Shown: in pieces, positions 31,675 to 39,823 of the stretch | Position numbering within the stretch: position 1 is the stretch's first letter | How the letters are laid out: each line of letters opens with the position of its first letter | Assembly: GCA_017467605.1 (NCBI GenBank) | Contig: JAFUSQ010000038.1 | Location: forward strand, 1 to 43,320 | Source: a bacterium | Lineage (GTDB): Bacteria > Cyanobacteriota > Vampirovibrionia > Gastranaerophilales > Gastranaerophilaceae | DNA length: 43,320 bases | Direction: 5' to 3' | Program-made: the position numbers and the translations under genes | The notes under the pieces: generated by a model | Seen by the model: the letters and a program-made list of their open reading frames with translations, nothing else | Databases searched by the model: none | Told to the model about the DNA's origin: nothing

Positions 31675-33582
31675 ATGGGTCTATTTGATAAATTTAAGGA
31701 AGTAACAAGAAAAGTTTCTGAAGTTGAAAATAATATTTATCATGAAAAACGTGATTATTTGGAGATTTACGAGCGAAATCTTGAATTAGAGCGTGAAATT
31801 GCAGAACGAACAGAAGAATTAAATGATGCAAATAAAAGAATGTTCACCCTTCAACACATATGGGATATGATGAATTCTTCAACCCCTTTGGAAAATGTTC
31901 TTGAAGCGATTGTAAATAGTACCCAAGGCGAACTTGGGTATATGCATTGTGCAATTATAAGAAAATGTGTTGATGAAAACGGTGATTATTTACATATTAT
32001 TGCCCAATCAAATGATTCGCTTATTGAAAGATTGAATAATATGATAGGAACACCAGGAATACAAACAAGACGGTTGAATTATTCTCAAGATAGTATTTAT
32101 TCCGATACAATGAAGCAAAGAGTTATTATTCAGTCAAAATCTATAGATTTATCCCTAAAATCTGTTTTACCCGAGTTGTCAGATGAAACAGTAACAAAGA
32201 TTTTAACTAACCAACCAATAAAATCAATTATTGTAGTTCCATTAATTGCTCAGAAAAAAGAATTTGGGTGGTTTTGCGTATTTTCTGCACGTGAAGAATT
32301 GGCAAGTGCCGAAATGGATTTTCTTTCATTATTTGCAAAACAAATTGAAATGGCTATTACAATTGCCGATTTGTTTCAGGCGGTAAGAGAACAAGCTGTG
32401 ACAGATGCTTTGACAGGTTTATATAACAGAAGATATTTTGAAGAAGCTTTAGAAAAAGAAGTTCAGCGTACAAAACGTCAACAACAGCCATTTTCAATTA
32501 TCGGTATTGATTTGGACTTTTTGAAAAAAATTAATGATACATATGGACATACTTTTGGTGATTTGGCAATAAAAACTATTGCAGAAGTGTTAAAATCTAA
32601 TGCCCGATCTGTCGATGTCCCTGCTCGTATTGGCGGTGAAGAATTTAATGTCCTTCTGCCCGGAATAAATTCAGAAGGCGCAATGGTAGCGGCAGAAAGA
32701 ATTCGTAAATCAATAGAATCTGTTGAAATTGATACAATAGGACATATTACGGGGAGTTTGGGGGTCGCAACGTATTTTGAACATACTGATAATGTAGAAG
32801 AATTATTAGAACTTACAGATCAAGCAATGTATGCTTCAAAACGTAACGGAAGAAACAGAGTTACTCTTGCAAAACCTGTGACAGAAACTTCTTGGCAAGA
32901 AATTGCGGTTAATACATTTATAGACATATTGTCAAAGAACAGAATTCCTAAAGCTCGGCATTTGTCAAAAGAATTATGTGAAAAGCTTAGTGCTCCTTCA
33001 AATAAAGATGAAGTATCTAAAGATGCATTATATACAGTTGCGGATATGCTTACAAAATTGTACAATCCGATGCATACTCCCGGTGTAATTAAAAATAAAG
33101 TAATTATGGCGGTAAGTCTTGCAAAAAGATTTGATATTCCAAAAGCTGATATTGATAATTTAAAAGTTGCGGTTCTTCTTTATGATATAGGAAATTTAAT
33201 GCTTCCTGATGAAATTTTGCAAAAAGCTACCCCTTTAACAGATGATGAACGTAACAAAATTAAAAATCACCCTATTATTGCGGCAAGAGAAATTTTAAAA
33301 CCAATATCATATATTCAAGATGTTTTACCAATTATTGAGCATCACCATGAAAATTGGGACGGGACGGGTTATCCTAATAAGCTTGCACATGATAAAATTC
33401 CGCTTACATCTCAAATTATATTGATTATAGACGAATATTTTGCATTAATTGAACACCGACCATATAGAACAAAGCTTTCAAGTGTTGATGCTTTGAATAT
33501 TATTAAAGCAGATACCGGTAAGAAATGGAATGAAGCTTTGGTTAAAGAATTTATTTCCTTAATTGAGCATGATATAGTTTAA
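31675..33582 (+). CDS. GAF-GGDEF-HD signalling protein with degenerate HD motif
   Basis: A 635-residue cytosolic c-di-GMP-type protein. A coiled coil (about 1-55) is followed by a GAF-like sensor (about 60-235) and a GGDEF domain with GGEEF at 320-324 and an intact I-site RSVD at 311-314, so cyclase activity with product inhibition is plausible. The C-terminal HD-GYP-like domain has YDIGNLMLPD where HD.GK is expected (Tyr 503 replaces His) but keeps HHHENWDGTGYP (556-567). This suggests a weakened or altered metal site. It starts 60 bp after the heptosyltransferase and is followed by thiL after 5 bp. Confidence 0.9.
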   Translation: MGLFDKFKEVTRKVSEVENNIYHEKRDYLEIYERNLELEREIAERTEELNDANKRMFTLQHIWDMMNSSTPLENVLEAIVNSTQGELGYMHCAIIRKCVDENGDYLHIIAQSNDSLIERLNNMIGTPGIQTRRLNYSQDSIYSDTMKQRVIIQSKSIDLSLKSVLPELSDETVTKILTNQPIKSIIVVPLIAQKKEFGWFCVFSAREELASAEMDFLSLFAKQIEMAITIADLFQAVREQAVTDALTGLYNRRYFEEALEKEVQRTKRQQQPFSIIGIDLDFLKKINDTYGHTFGDLAIKTIAEVLKSNARSVDVPARIGGEEFNVLLPGINSEGAMVAAERIRKSIESVEIDTIGHITGSLGVATYFEHTDNVEELLELTDQAMYASKRNGRNRVTLAKPVTETSWQEIAVNTFIDILSKNRIPKARHLSKELCEKLSAPSNKDEVSKDALYTVADMLTKLYNPMHTPGVIKNKVIMAVSLAKRFDIPKADIDNLKVAVLLYDIGNLMLPDEILQKATPLTDDERNKIKNHPIIAAREILKPISYIQDVLPIIEHHHENWDGTGYPNKLAHDKIPLTSQIILIIDEYFALIEHRPYRTKLSSVDALNIIKADTGKKWNEALVKEFISLIEHDIV

Positions 33583-33587
33583 TCATC

Positions 33588-34508
33588 ATGAAGGAAAAAG
33601 ACCTTATATCTGTTATAAAAAATACGTTAAATTCGAATTATATCGGAGATGATTGTGCGTATTTAAAAGATTTAGATATAGTTATAACTCAAGATAGTCT
33701 TGTAGAAGGTGTACATTTTTCTTTAGATTTTATAACTCCTTATCAATTGGGTTACAAATCTGTTATGGTAAATATTTCAGATATTTCTGCAAGTGGAGCT
33801 GAACCAAAATATTTAACTATTGCTTTATCAATGCCCAAAAAAGTAACAGATAAAAATTTTGTAGAAGAATTTTATAAGGGTGCAAAATCTGCTTGTCCTA
33901 ATGGGGTAGAAATTGTAGGCGGGGATATTACGGGAGCAGATAAGGTATTCATCTCCGTTTGTGCAATAGGGAAAACTCAAGGTCGTAATATTTCTTCCCG
34001 TTCAAATGCTAAAATCGGCTATAAAGTTGTGGTAAAAGGTGAACATGGCACCTCCGGCGCAGGCTTGAAATTATTGCTGAATCGAGAAAAATCTGAAAAT
34101 AAATTCACTAAAGCTCATTTAATGCCGAAAGCACAGGTTGAATTCGGCAGACAAATCGGAGAAAGTGTTAAAGAAGAATATGCAATGATGGATACGTCAG
34201 ACGGTTTAATGGACGCTTTATCAACTATTGCAAATAATAGCGGAGTTTTATTGGATATAGATTTTGATAAAGTTCCAATTGATAATGATATAAAACAATT
34301 TAGTAATTGGAAAGAATTGGTGCTTTTTGGAGGGGAAGATTACGGAATTGTTGCGGTAATCCCCGCAAGATACCATACTGATGGTACTGTTATAGGTACT
34401 GTTAAGGAAGGTTTAGGAGTTGATTTAAAGATTGACTGTAACAGCTTTCATTATAGCCAAAAAGATGTCGAAGAAAAAATATTCAATCATTTTACGAATG
34501 GAGATTAG
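33588..34508 (+). CDS. thiL: Thiamine-monophosphate kinase
   Basis: A 306-residue ThiL that phosphorylates thiamine monophosphate to the diphosphate cofactor. Motifs: IGDDCAYL near residue 19, TQDSLVEGVHF, NISDISASGAEP, IVGGDITGAD and MMDTSDGLMDAL. It lies 5 bp after the GGDEF gene and its stop is followed directly by the ispD ATG. No other thiamine genes and no TPP riboswitch are nearby. Confidence 0.93.
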   Translation: MKEKDLISVIKNTLNSNYIGDDCAYLKDLDIVITQDSLVEGVHFSLDFITPYQLGYKSVMVNISDISASGAEPKYLTIALSMPKKVTDKNFVEEFYKGAKSACPNGVEIVGGDITGADKVFISVCAIGKTQGRNISSRSNAKIGYKVVVKGEHGTSGAGLKLLLNREKSENKFTKAHLMPKAQVEFGRQIGESVKEEYAMMDTSDGLMDALSTIANNSGVLLDIDFDKVPIDNDIKQFSNWKELVLFGGEDYGIVAVIPARYHTDGTVIGTVKEGLGVDLKIDCNSFHYSQKDVEEKIFNHFTNGD

Positions 34509-35153
34509 ATGAAATATTCACTAATAATAACAGCAGGCGGAACGTCCTCACGGTATGGAAATACAAATAAACTTCTTGAAAAAATAAATGGTAAGGAAGT
34601 TATAAAATATACTGTTGATGCGTTTTTAAATGAAGTTGACGAAATAGTAATTAGTGCTAACGAATCAATAATAAATATTTTGACAGATTATTTTAAAGAT
34701 TTTGATAAAATAAAAATCATAAAAGGCGGTAAAACAAGACAGGAATCCGTATATAATGGTTTACAAATTGCTAATTGCGATTATGTTTTAATTCATGACG
34801 GAGCAAGACCGATTTTAACAAAGGAAATTATAAAAAATGTCAAAACATCAGTTCAAGAAAAAAAAGCTGTATCTGTTATGACAAAAACAATTGATACGAT
34901 TAAAGAAGTTTCGCCGGACGGTAAAATTATAAAAACTCTTGACCGTTCAAAATTGTATAATACTCAAACCCCTCAAGCTTTTGAGTTTAATCTTATTAAA
35001 ACTGTGCATGAAAAATTATCAGGGCAGAATTTCACAGATGATGCAGGCATGGTTGAGGCTTTGGGATATGATGTTTATATAGTTGATGGTGATTACAGAA
35101 ATATAAAAATAACTACAAAATCTGATATTGATATTGCAAAAAATTATTTGTAA
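34509..35153 (+). CDS. ispD: 2-C-methyl-D-erythritol 4-phosphate cytidylyltransferase
   Basis: A 214-residue IspD of the non-mevalonate isoprenoid pathway. It has the nucleotide-binding start ITAGGTSSRYG, the substrate region IKGGKTRQESVYNGL, LIHDGARPILT, and the C-terminal TDDAGMVEALGYDVYIVDGD. It begins immediately after thiL (no gap), suggesting translational coupling. Confidence 0.94.
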   Translation: MKYSLIITAGGTSSRYGNTNKLLEKINGKEVIKYTVDAFLNEVDEIVISANESIINILTDYFKDFDKIKIIKGGKTRQESVYNGLQIANCDYVLIHDGARPILTKEIIKNVKTSVQEKKAVSVMTKTIDTIKEVSPDGKIIKTLDRSKLYNTQTPQAFEFNLIKTVHEKLSGQNFTDDAGMVEALGYDVYIVDGDYRNIKITTKSDIDIAKNYL

Positions 35154-35226
35154 TAAAGTCAGAAATTTGTAGCTGAAAGAGTCTTTTTGTTGTATTATTA
35201 AAAAGATACATTTCAAAGGATAATAG

Positions 35227-36843
35227 ATGAAGAGTTCTAAATTCTCAGCGATTGTAATTGGCAGTGGTATTGCAGGATTATATTCAGCATTAAAAATTGA
35301 ACAACAGATAGATTTACCTGATGGAATTTTATTAATTACTAAATCAAAGCTTGGAGAAAGCAATTCTTACTATGCCCAAGGCGGTATGGTTGCGGTTTTA
35401 AAAGATAATGAAAAGGATTCTGTAGATTCTCATGTTTCAGATACCATAAAAGCCGGAGCAGGTCTTAGCGAAATTGATACAATAAAATTTATAAGTGAAA
35501 ATTCAGATAAAGTTGTAAAAGATTTACTAACATTTGGTGTTGATTTTGACAGAGATGAAAATGGAAATTTCACTTTGACTAAAGAAGCAGCACATAGTGT
35601 TAATAGAATTTTGCATTCAGGCGGAGATGCGACAGGCAGAGAAATGGAAATTGCTCTATGTAATGCAGTAAAATCAAATAAAAACATTCATCTTTTTGAA
35701 AATACAACTGTTGTGGATTTATTGTCCGATGGAGTTGAATGCGGGGGAGTTGTTGTTTTAAAAGAAAGTGGTGAATATGAAGCGATTTATTCTCATACTG
35801 TTGTTTTAGCTGCAGGCGGTTTGGGACAATTGTATAAATATACTACAAATCCTGTCGGCGCAACAGGAGATGGTTTTGCTTTAGCATTCAGAGCGGGAGC
35901 AGTATTGCAGGATATGGAGTTTGTTCAATTTCACCCGACAGCTCTTGCCTTTGATGATAAAATTAACCATAATCGTTTTTTGATAAGCGAAGCCGTTAGA
36001 GGCGAAGGCGCAAAACTTTGTGATAAATCAGGATTTGAATATATGGCAAAATATCACCCAAAACGTGAACTTGCACCTCGTGATATTGTTGCAAGAGCAA
36101 ATTTTTGCCAAATGCGGGATAATAACGAACCTAACGTTTATTTAAATGCATCTGTTATTGATAAAGACAAACTATTAAAGCGTTTCCCGACTATTGCAAA
36201 AAAATGCTTGGAACATGGTATAGATATTACAAAAGATTTAATCCCTGTTGCTCCTGCAGCACATTATTTTATGGGCGGAGTAAAGACTAATTTGTGTGGT
36301 GAAAGTTCAGTGAACGGACTCTATGCAATAGGTGAAGTGTCATCAACAGGTTTGCATGGCGGAAACAGACTTGCAAGTAACTCTCTTTTGGAATGTGTCG
36401 TTTGTGCGTACGAAGTTGCTGAATTTTTGAAAAATAAATTGTTAACTCAAAAAGATTTTAATAAAGATATTTTTGATGAAATAATTTCAAAATATGATTC
36501 AAAAGTTGAATTTACCAAAATTGACGTAAAAAATTTGAAATTTAGACTTCAAGATATTATGTGGGCAAATGTTGGAATTTTTAGGAGTGAACAGACTTTA
36601 AAAAAAGCATCAATTGAATTAGATGAGCTTTCAAAAGAATTTTCAAGAGTGTATAAATGTTTATCTAAAGATGAATATGAATTTAGAAATATGCTTGTAA
36701 CTGCAAAAATTATTGTAAAATCTGCATATAACCGCAAAGAATCGCGTGGTGCTCATTATCGTACAGATTTTTTGGAAAGCAATAATGAATGTGAACACAG
36801 TTTGGTAAGCAAAAATAAAGGAGAAATATATTTTGTTAAGTAG
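35227..36843 (+). CDS. nadB: L-aspartate oxidase
   Basis: A 538-residue FAD enzyme of NAD synthesis that oxidises L-aspartate to iminoaspartate (with fumarate as likely acceptor in anaerobes). The FAD loop is IGSGIAGLYSALKI. Family motifs are SNSYYAQGGMVAVL, HSVNRILHSGGDATG, EFVQFHPTAL and APAAHYFMGGVKTN, ending with STGLHGGNRLASNSLLECVV. It overlaps nadC by 11 bp. nadA is not in the window. Confidence 0.95.
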   Translation: MKSSKFSAIVIGSGIAGLYSALKIEQQIDLPDGILLITKSKLGESNSYYAQGGMVAVLKDNEKDSVDSHVSDTIKAGAGLSEIDTIKFISENSDKVVKDLLTFGVDFDRDENGNFTLTKEAAHSVNRILHSGGDATGREMEIALCNAVKSNKNIHLFENTTVVDLLSDGVECGGVVVLKESGEYEAIYSHTVVLAAGGLGQLYKYTTNPVGATGDGFALAFRAGAVLQDMEFVQFHPTALAFDDKINHNRFLISEAVRGEGAKLCDKSGFEYMAKYHPKRELAPRDIVARANFCQMRDNNEPNVYLNASVIDKDKLLKRFPTIAKKCLEHGIDITKDLIPVAPAAHYFMGGVKTNLCGESSVNGLYAIGEVSSTGLHGGNRLASNSLLECVVCAYEVAEFLKNKLLTQKDFNKDIFDEIISKYDSKVEFTKIDVKNLKFRLQDIMWANVGIFRSEQTLKKASIELDELSKEFSRVYKCLSKDEYEFRNMLVTAKIIVKSAYNRKESRGAHYRTDFLESNNECEHSLVSKNKGEIYFVK

Positions 36844-37663
36844 TTTTTATGTTGAAGATCATGTGAAATCAGCTTTAATGGAAGATATAGGATTTGGTGA
36901 TGTTACAACCGAAAGTATTGTAGATGAAGACACAATTTTTAAGGCTTCACTAGTTTCCAGATGTGAAGGTATAGTTTGCGGGCTTGATGTTTTTAAAACA
37001 GTTTTCAAAGTTTTATCAGATAAAGTAGAAGTTAAATTGTTATTTAAAGATGGTGATGAAATAAAAAAAGGTGATGTTTTAGCAACTCTGACAGGTCCGG
37101 GTAAATATTTACTTTTGGGAGAAAGAGTTTCTCTAAATTATGTTCAGAGAATGAGCGGAATTGCAACAGAAACTAACAAATATAAAAAAGCAATCGGTGA
37201 TTTGCCTTGTAAAATTGTTGATACAAGAAAAACAACCCCAAACTTTAGAGCTTTTGAAAAATATTCGGTTAAGGTTGGCGGCGGAGCATTGCACAGATTT
37301 AACCTTTCAGATTGTGCAATGATAAAGGATAATCATATTCAAGTTGCGGGTTCTGTTACCAATGCTGTGAAAATGGTAAAAGCAAATCTTTCTCATGCTC
37401 ATAAAATTGAACTTGAATGTGATACGATTGAGCAAATTAAAGAAGCATTGCCTTTGGGAGTTGATATTGTCATGCTTGATAATATGACACTTGAACAAAT
37501 GAAGGAAGCTGTCGAATTAATAAACGGCCAAGCAATTGTTGAAGCAAGCGGAGGGGTTAATTTGGATACTGTTAAGGCAATTGCACAATGCGGCGTTGAT
37601 ATAATCTCGTCAAGTGCTATTGTTGCAAAAGCTCCTGCTCTTGATATTGCACTTGATATGTAG
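36833..37663 (+). CDS. nadC: Nicotinate-nucleotide pyrophosphorylase (carboxylating)
   Basis: A 276-residue NadC converting quinolinate and PRPP to nicotinate mononucleotide. Motifs: ALMEDIGFGDVTTESIV, RMSGIATETNKY, DTRKTTPNFRAFEKYSVKVG and IELECDTIEQIKEAL, with VEASGGVNLDTV near the end. It starts with TTG at 36833 inside the end of nadB, preceded by AAAGGAG, which supports the unusual start. It is the last gene of the run starting at thiL. Confidence 0.95.
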   Translation: MLSSFYVEDHVKSALMEDIGFGDVTTESIVDEDTIFKASLVSRCEGIVCGLDVFKTVFKVLSDKVEVKLLFKDGDEIKKGDVLATLTGPGKYLLLGERVSLNYVQRMSGIATETNKYKKAIGDLPCKIVDTRKTTPNFRAFEKYSVKVGGGALHRFNLSDCAMIKDNHIQVAGSVTNAVKMVKANLSHAHKIELECDTIEQIKEALPLGVDIVMLDNMTLEQMKEAVELINGQAIVEASGGVNLDTVKAIAQCGVDIISSSAIVAKAPALDIALDM

Positions 37664-37678
37664 AGGTAAGCAAAACTT

Positions 37679-37894
37679 TTATTCAAAATTTAATAATTCG
37701 GAGGGAGTTACTCCGATAACATCAGCTATGATTTTTAATTTTGACAGGGTAATATCTGTTCTTGCAGTTTCAACCATAGAAATTGTGGAGCGAGAAATTC
37801 CTTCAATGTCGAGAAAATCGTCTTGTTTTATATGTTTAATTTTTCTTATTCTCTTTAAATTTTTTGCAAATTTTTGTAAATACTCCTTGTTCAT
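37679..37894 (-). CDS. XRE-family regulator of pilin pair 4
   Basis: A 71-residue Cro/C1-type regulator: IKQDDFLDIEGISRSTISMV is the HTH, then ETARTDITLSKLKIIADVIG. The ATG at 37894 (MNKEYLQK) is chosen over one at 37945. It aligns with the pair 1 regulator start, and GATAAT (37901-37906) lies exactly 6 nt before it. It converges with nadC (16 bp apart) and is divergent from the prepilin at 37964. Confidence 0.8.
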   Translation of the reverse strand: MNKEYLQKFAKNLKRIRKIKHIKQDDFLDIEGISRSTISMVETARTDITLSKLKIIADVIGVTPSELLNFE

Positions 37895-37900
37895 TACAAA

Positions 37901-37963
37901 ATTATCAGCTATACTGACATTAATTAAAATCAGTGTGATTGACATTTTTTAATGGAGGTAAAA
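37901..37963. promoter_or_regulatory. Divergent promoter region of pair 4
   Basis: Only 69 bp separate the two starts. The regulator -10 (GATAAT, minus strand) and a plus-strand TATACT about 10 bp away overlap. ACTGA and TCAGT form a short inverted repeat, and TGACATT occurs twice. GGAGG lies 5 nt before the pilin ATG. Compact overlap suggests mutually exclusive transcription. Confidence 0.5.
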
Positions 37964-38740
37964 ATGGGTTTAGCTAAAAGTAAATGGGATAAAGCTAGGG
38001 GTAAATATAATTGGGAGAGTGGACAAACTGTTAACTTATCTGCCCCGATGGGGGAAGTGGCACGAAGTGCCGTAGGGGAAATTTTCCGTAGGGTTGCTTT
38101 TACGTTAGCAGAAGCACTCATAACAATCGGCATAATCGGAGTTGTTGCGGCGTTAACTATTCCGGGATTGATTAATAATTACAAGGCTAATAGGTTAAGA
38201 ACGCAATTTTTAAAATCTTATTCGACAATTCAGCAAGTATTTAAACGAATAGAGACTGATGATATCTCGCTTGATTCTTCAAGTTATGCCGGTAAATCTT
38301 TTTACAAAATATTTATGAATTACTTAAACGGTGCAGCTGATTGCGGTTCGTATGGCGAGAATTGTTTTGGAGTTGAATTAAGAAATTATTATAAAAATTT
38401 AAATGGCAGTATAGCATTTGGCGGATCTATTGATGATGGGGTTATATTATTGCAAGATGGAACGGTTTTAATGTTTGATAATTATAGTGGTGCTGATATT
38501 CTAATATCGGCGGATATAAACGGTTATAATGACGGTCCGAATAAATTTGGATATGATGTTTTTATGTTCCAAATGGTAGATGAAGTACTGAAAGCTATGG
38601 GTGAAAAAGGTACAAATTATACAAATATTAACAGTTATTGTAATGTGCAGTCACAAAGCGGTTATAACGGTATTTCATGTGCATATAGGGCAAAAAATGA
38701 ATCGGATTATTTTAAACGGATTGTTAGATTAGTCAAATAA
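37964..38740 (+). CDS. Prepilin-like protein of pair 4
   Basis: A 258-residue pilin-like protein. The ATG at 37964 follows GGAGG; an ATG at 37952 would use that site as coding sequence. The leader is 45 residues and contains SAPMGEVARSAVGEIFRR, translated from a dispersed repeat, just before VA^FTLAEALITIGIIG. The mature part (about 213 residues) is homologous to the pair 3 pilin (QFLKSYSTIQQVFKRIE, MGEKGTNYTNINSYC, SCAYRAKNESDYFKR). Its last 34 bp overlap the convergent tmk gene. Pilus function is inferred only from the N-terminus. Confidence 0.85.
   Translation: MGLAKSKWDKARGKYNWESGQTVNLSAPMGEVARSAVGEIFRRVAFTLAEALITIGIIGVVAALTIPGLINNYKANRLRTQFLKSYSTIQQVFKRIETDDISLDSSSYAGKSFYKIFMNYLNGAADCGSYGENCFGVELRNYYKNLNGSIAFGGSIDDGVILLQDGTVLMFDNYSGADILISADINGYNDGPNKFGYDVFMFQMVDEVLKAMGEKGTNYTNINSYCNVQSQSGYNGISCAYRAKNESDYFKRIVRLVK
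38039..38085. repeat. Dispersed repeat inside the pair 4 prepilin leader
   Basis: CTGCCCCGATGGGGGAAGTG followed by GCACGAAGTGCC matches the intergenic copy at 25579-25620. Both halves can fold into hairpins (CCCC/GGGG and GGCAC/GTGCC). Confidence 0.85.
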
Positions 38741-39342
38741 TTATTAACAATTTCAATAACTTCATTTTTAACCTCTTGAATTGATTTTGTTGAATCAATA
38801 ACTTTAATTCGATTGGGTTCTTGTTTTGCAAGTTCAAGATAACCGTTTCTAACCCTGTTAAAGAATTCAATACCTGAATTTTCCATTCGGTCTTTAACAT
38901 TACCGACACGTTTCATTGAAGTTTCTATATCAACGTCAAAGACAAGGGTAATATCCGGGGTTTTTCCTCCTGTAGCAAGTTTATTCAAAGATTTTATTTC
39001 TTCTATATCTAAGCCCCTGCCGTAACCTTGATATGCTACAGAACTGTCCGTATGTCTGTCACACAATACAATTTTACCTTGCTCAATTGCAGGGTTGACT
39101 ATGGTATCGATATTTTGAGCTCTGTCAGCCAAAAATAAAAAAGATTCACAGCGATTTGAAACTTCGCCGTCGTAATTAAGCAGTATTTCTCTAAATTTTT
39201 CACCTAAACCTTTTGCACCCGGTTCACGAGTTAAAATAACGTCATATCCTTTACTTGATAAATAATCTTTCAAAAGATTTAATTGAGTAGTCTTACCGCA
39301 GCCGTCAGCACCTTCAAATGTAATAAATAAACCTTTTCCCAT
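38707..39342 (-). CDS. tmk: Thymidylate kinase
   Basis: A 211-residue dTMP kinase. The P-loop is FEGADGCGKTTQ, the catalytic DR motif is in CDRHTDSSVAYQGYGRG, and TREPGAKGLGE is the usual substrate loop. The ATG at 39342 (MGKGLF) is preferred because TATAAT (39349-39354, extended by an upstream TG) lies exactly 6 nt before it, so the message is probably leaderless. It lies just downstream of the rnpB terminator and converges with and overlaps the pair 4 pilin gene by 34 bp. Confidence 0.93.
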   Translation of the reverse strand: MGKGLFITFEGADGCGKTTQLNLLKDYLSSKGYDVILTREPGAKGLGEKFREILLNYDGEVSNRCESFLFLADRAQNIDTIVNPAIEQGKIVLCDRHTDSSVAYQGYGRGLDIEEIKSLNKLATGGKTPDITLVFDVDIETSMKRVGNVKDRMENSGIEFFNRVRNGYLELAKQEPNRIKVIDSTKSIQEVKNEVIEIVNNYLTNLTIRLK

Positions 39343-39370
39343 AAAGTAATTATAACACACGCAAAAAAAT

Positions 39371-39777
39371 AAAGCAGCCCGTAAGCCGCATTTTGTTTTA
39401 GGTAATCATCTATCTTGTATTAGGATTACTCCTAATCTCCAGCGATTTCTTCCGAAGTGGGCGAACAACCTTTAAAACCTTCGACTCAATCTTGCACCCG
39501 ACCGGGGTTTACCTAGCAGGTACCTTCCGATACCTCTGGTGAAGCTCTTAACTCACCGTTGCACCATCGCCTGTGATAACTAGTTTTATTAGAATGAGGG
39601 CTAACCCCTCACCCTGCCCTCTCCCCAAGGAGAGGGGAAAGTTATCCATTGGCAGTCTACATTTCTGTGGCACTATCCGCCAATTCGCATCGCCCGGAGT
39701 TTCTCCGGCGGTCTGTTCTTGGGTGTACGGACTTTCCTCACCTGAATTGATTTCAGGCGCGATTACCCGACTGCTTT
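39371..39777 (-). ncRNA. rnpB: RNase P RNA
   Basis: The minus strand shows the conserved bacterial RNase P RNA elements: AAAGCAG at the 5' end paired with CTGCTTT at the 3' end (P1), GAGGAAAGTCCG (P4 5' strand), GTGCCACAGAAA, GGTGCAACGGTGAG, GGTAAACCCC and near the 3' end ACAAAATGCGGCTTACGGGC (P4 3' strand). The 3' end runs into a T-tract, so P1 plus T7 may serve as terminator. A -10 TATAAT lies just upstream of the 5' end. A dispersed genomic repeat occupies a variable stem (39596-39640). It would process tRNA 5' ends with the RnpA protein. Confidence 0.95.
39596..39640. repeat. Dispersed repeat within rnpB
   Basis: CCCTCACCCTGCCCTCTCCC and the following AAGGAGAGGGGA form the same palindromic unit found near 21700, 25525 and 29001. 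Within rnpB it sits between the paired GATAACT and AGTTATC, extending one stem (probably P9 of the type A fold). Confidence 0.75.
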
Positions 39778-39823
39778 ATTTAATTATATTGTCATGCTGA
39801 ATTTATTTCAGCATCTGTCATTG

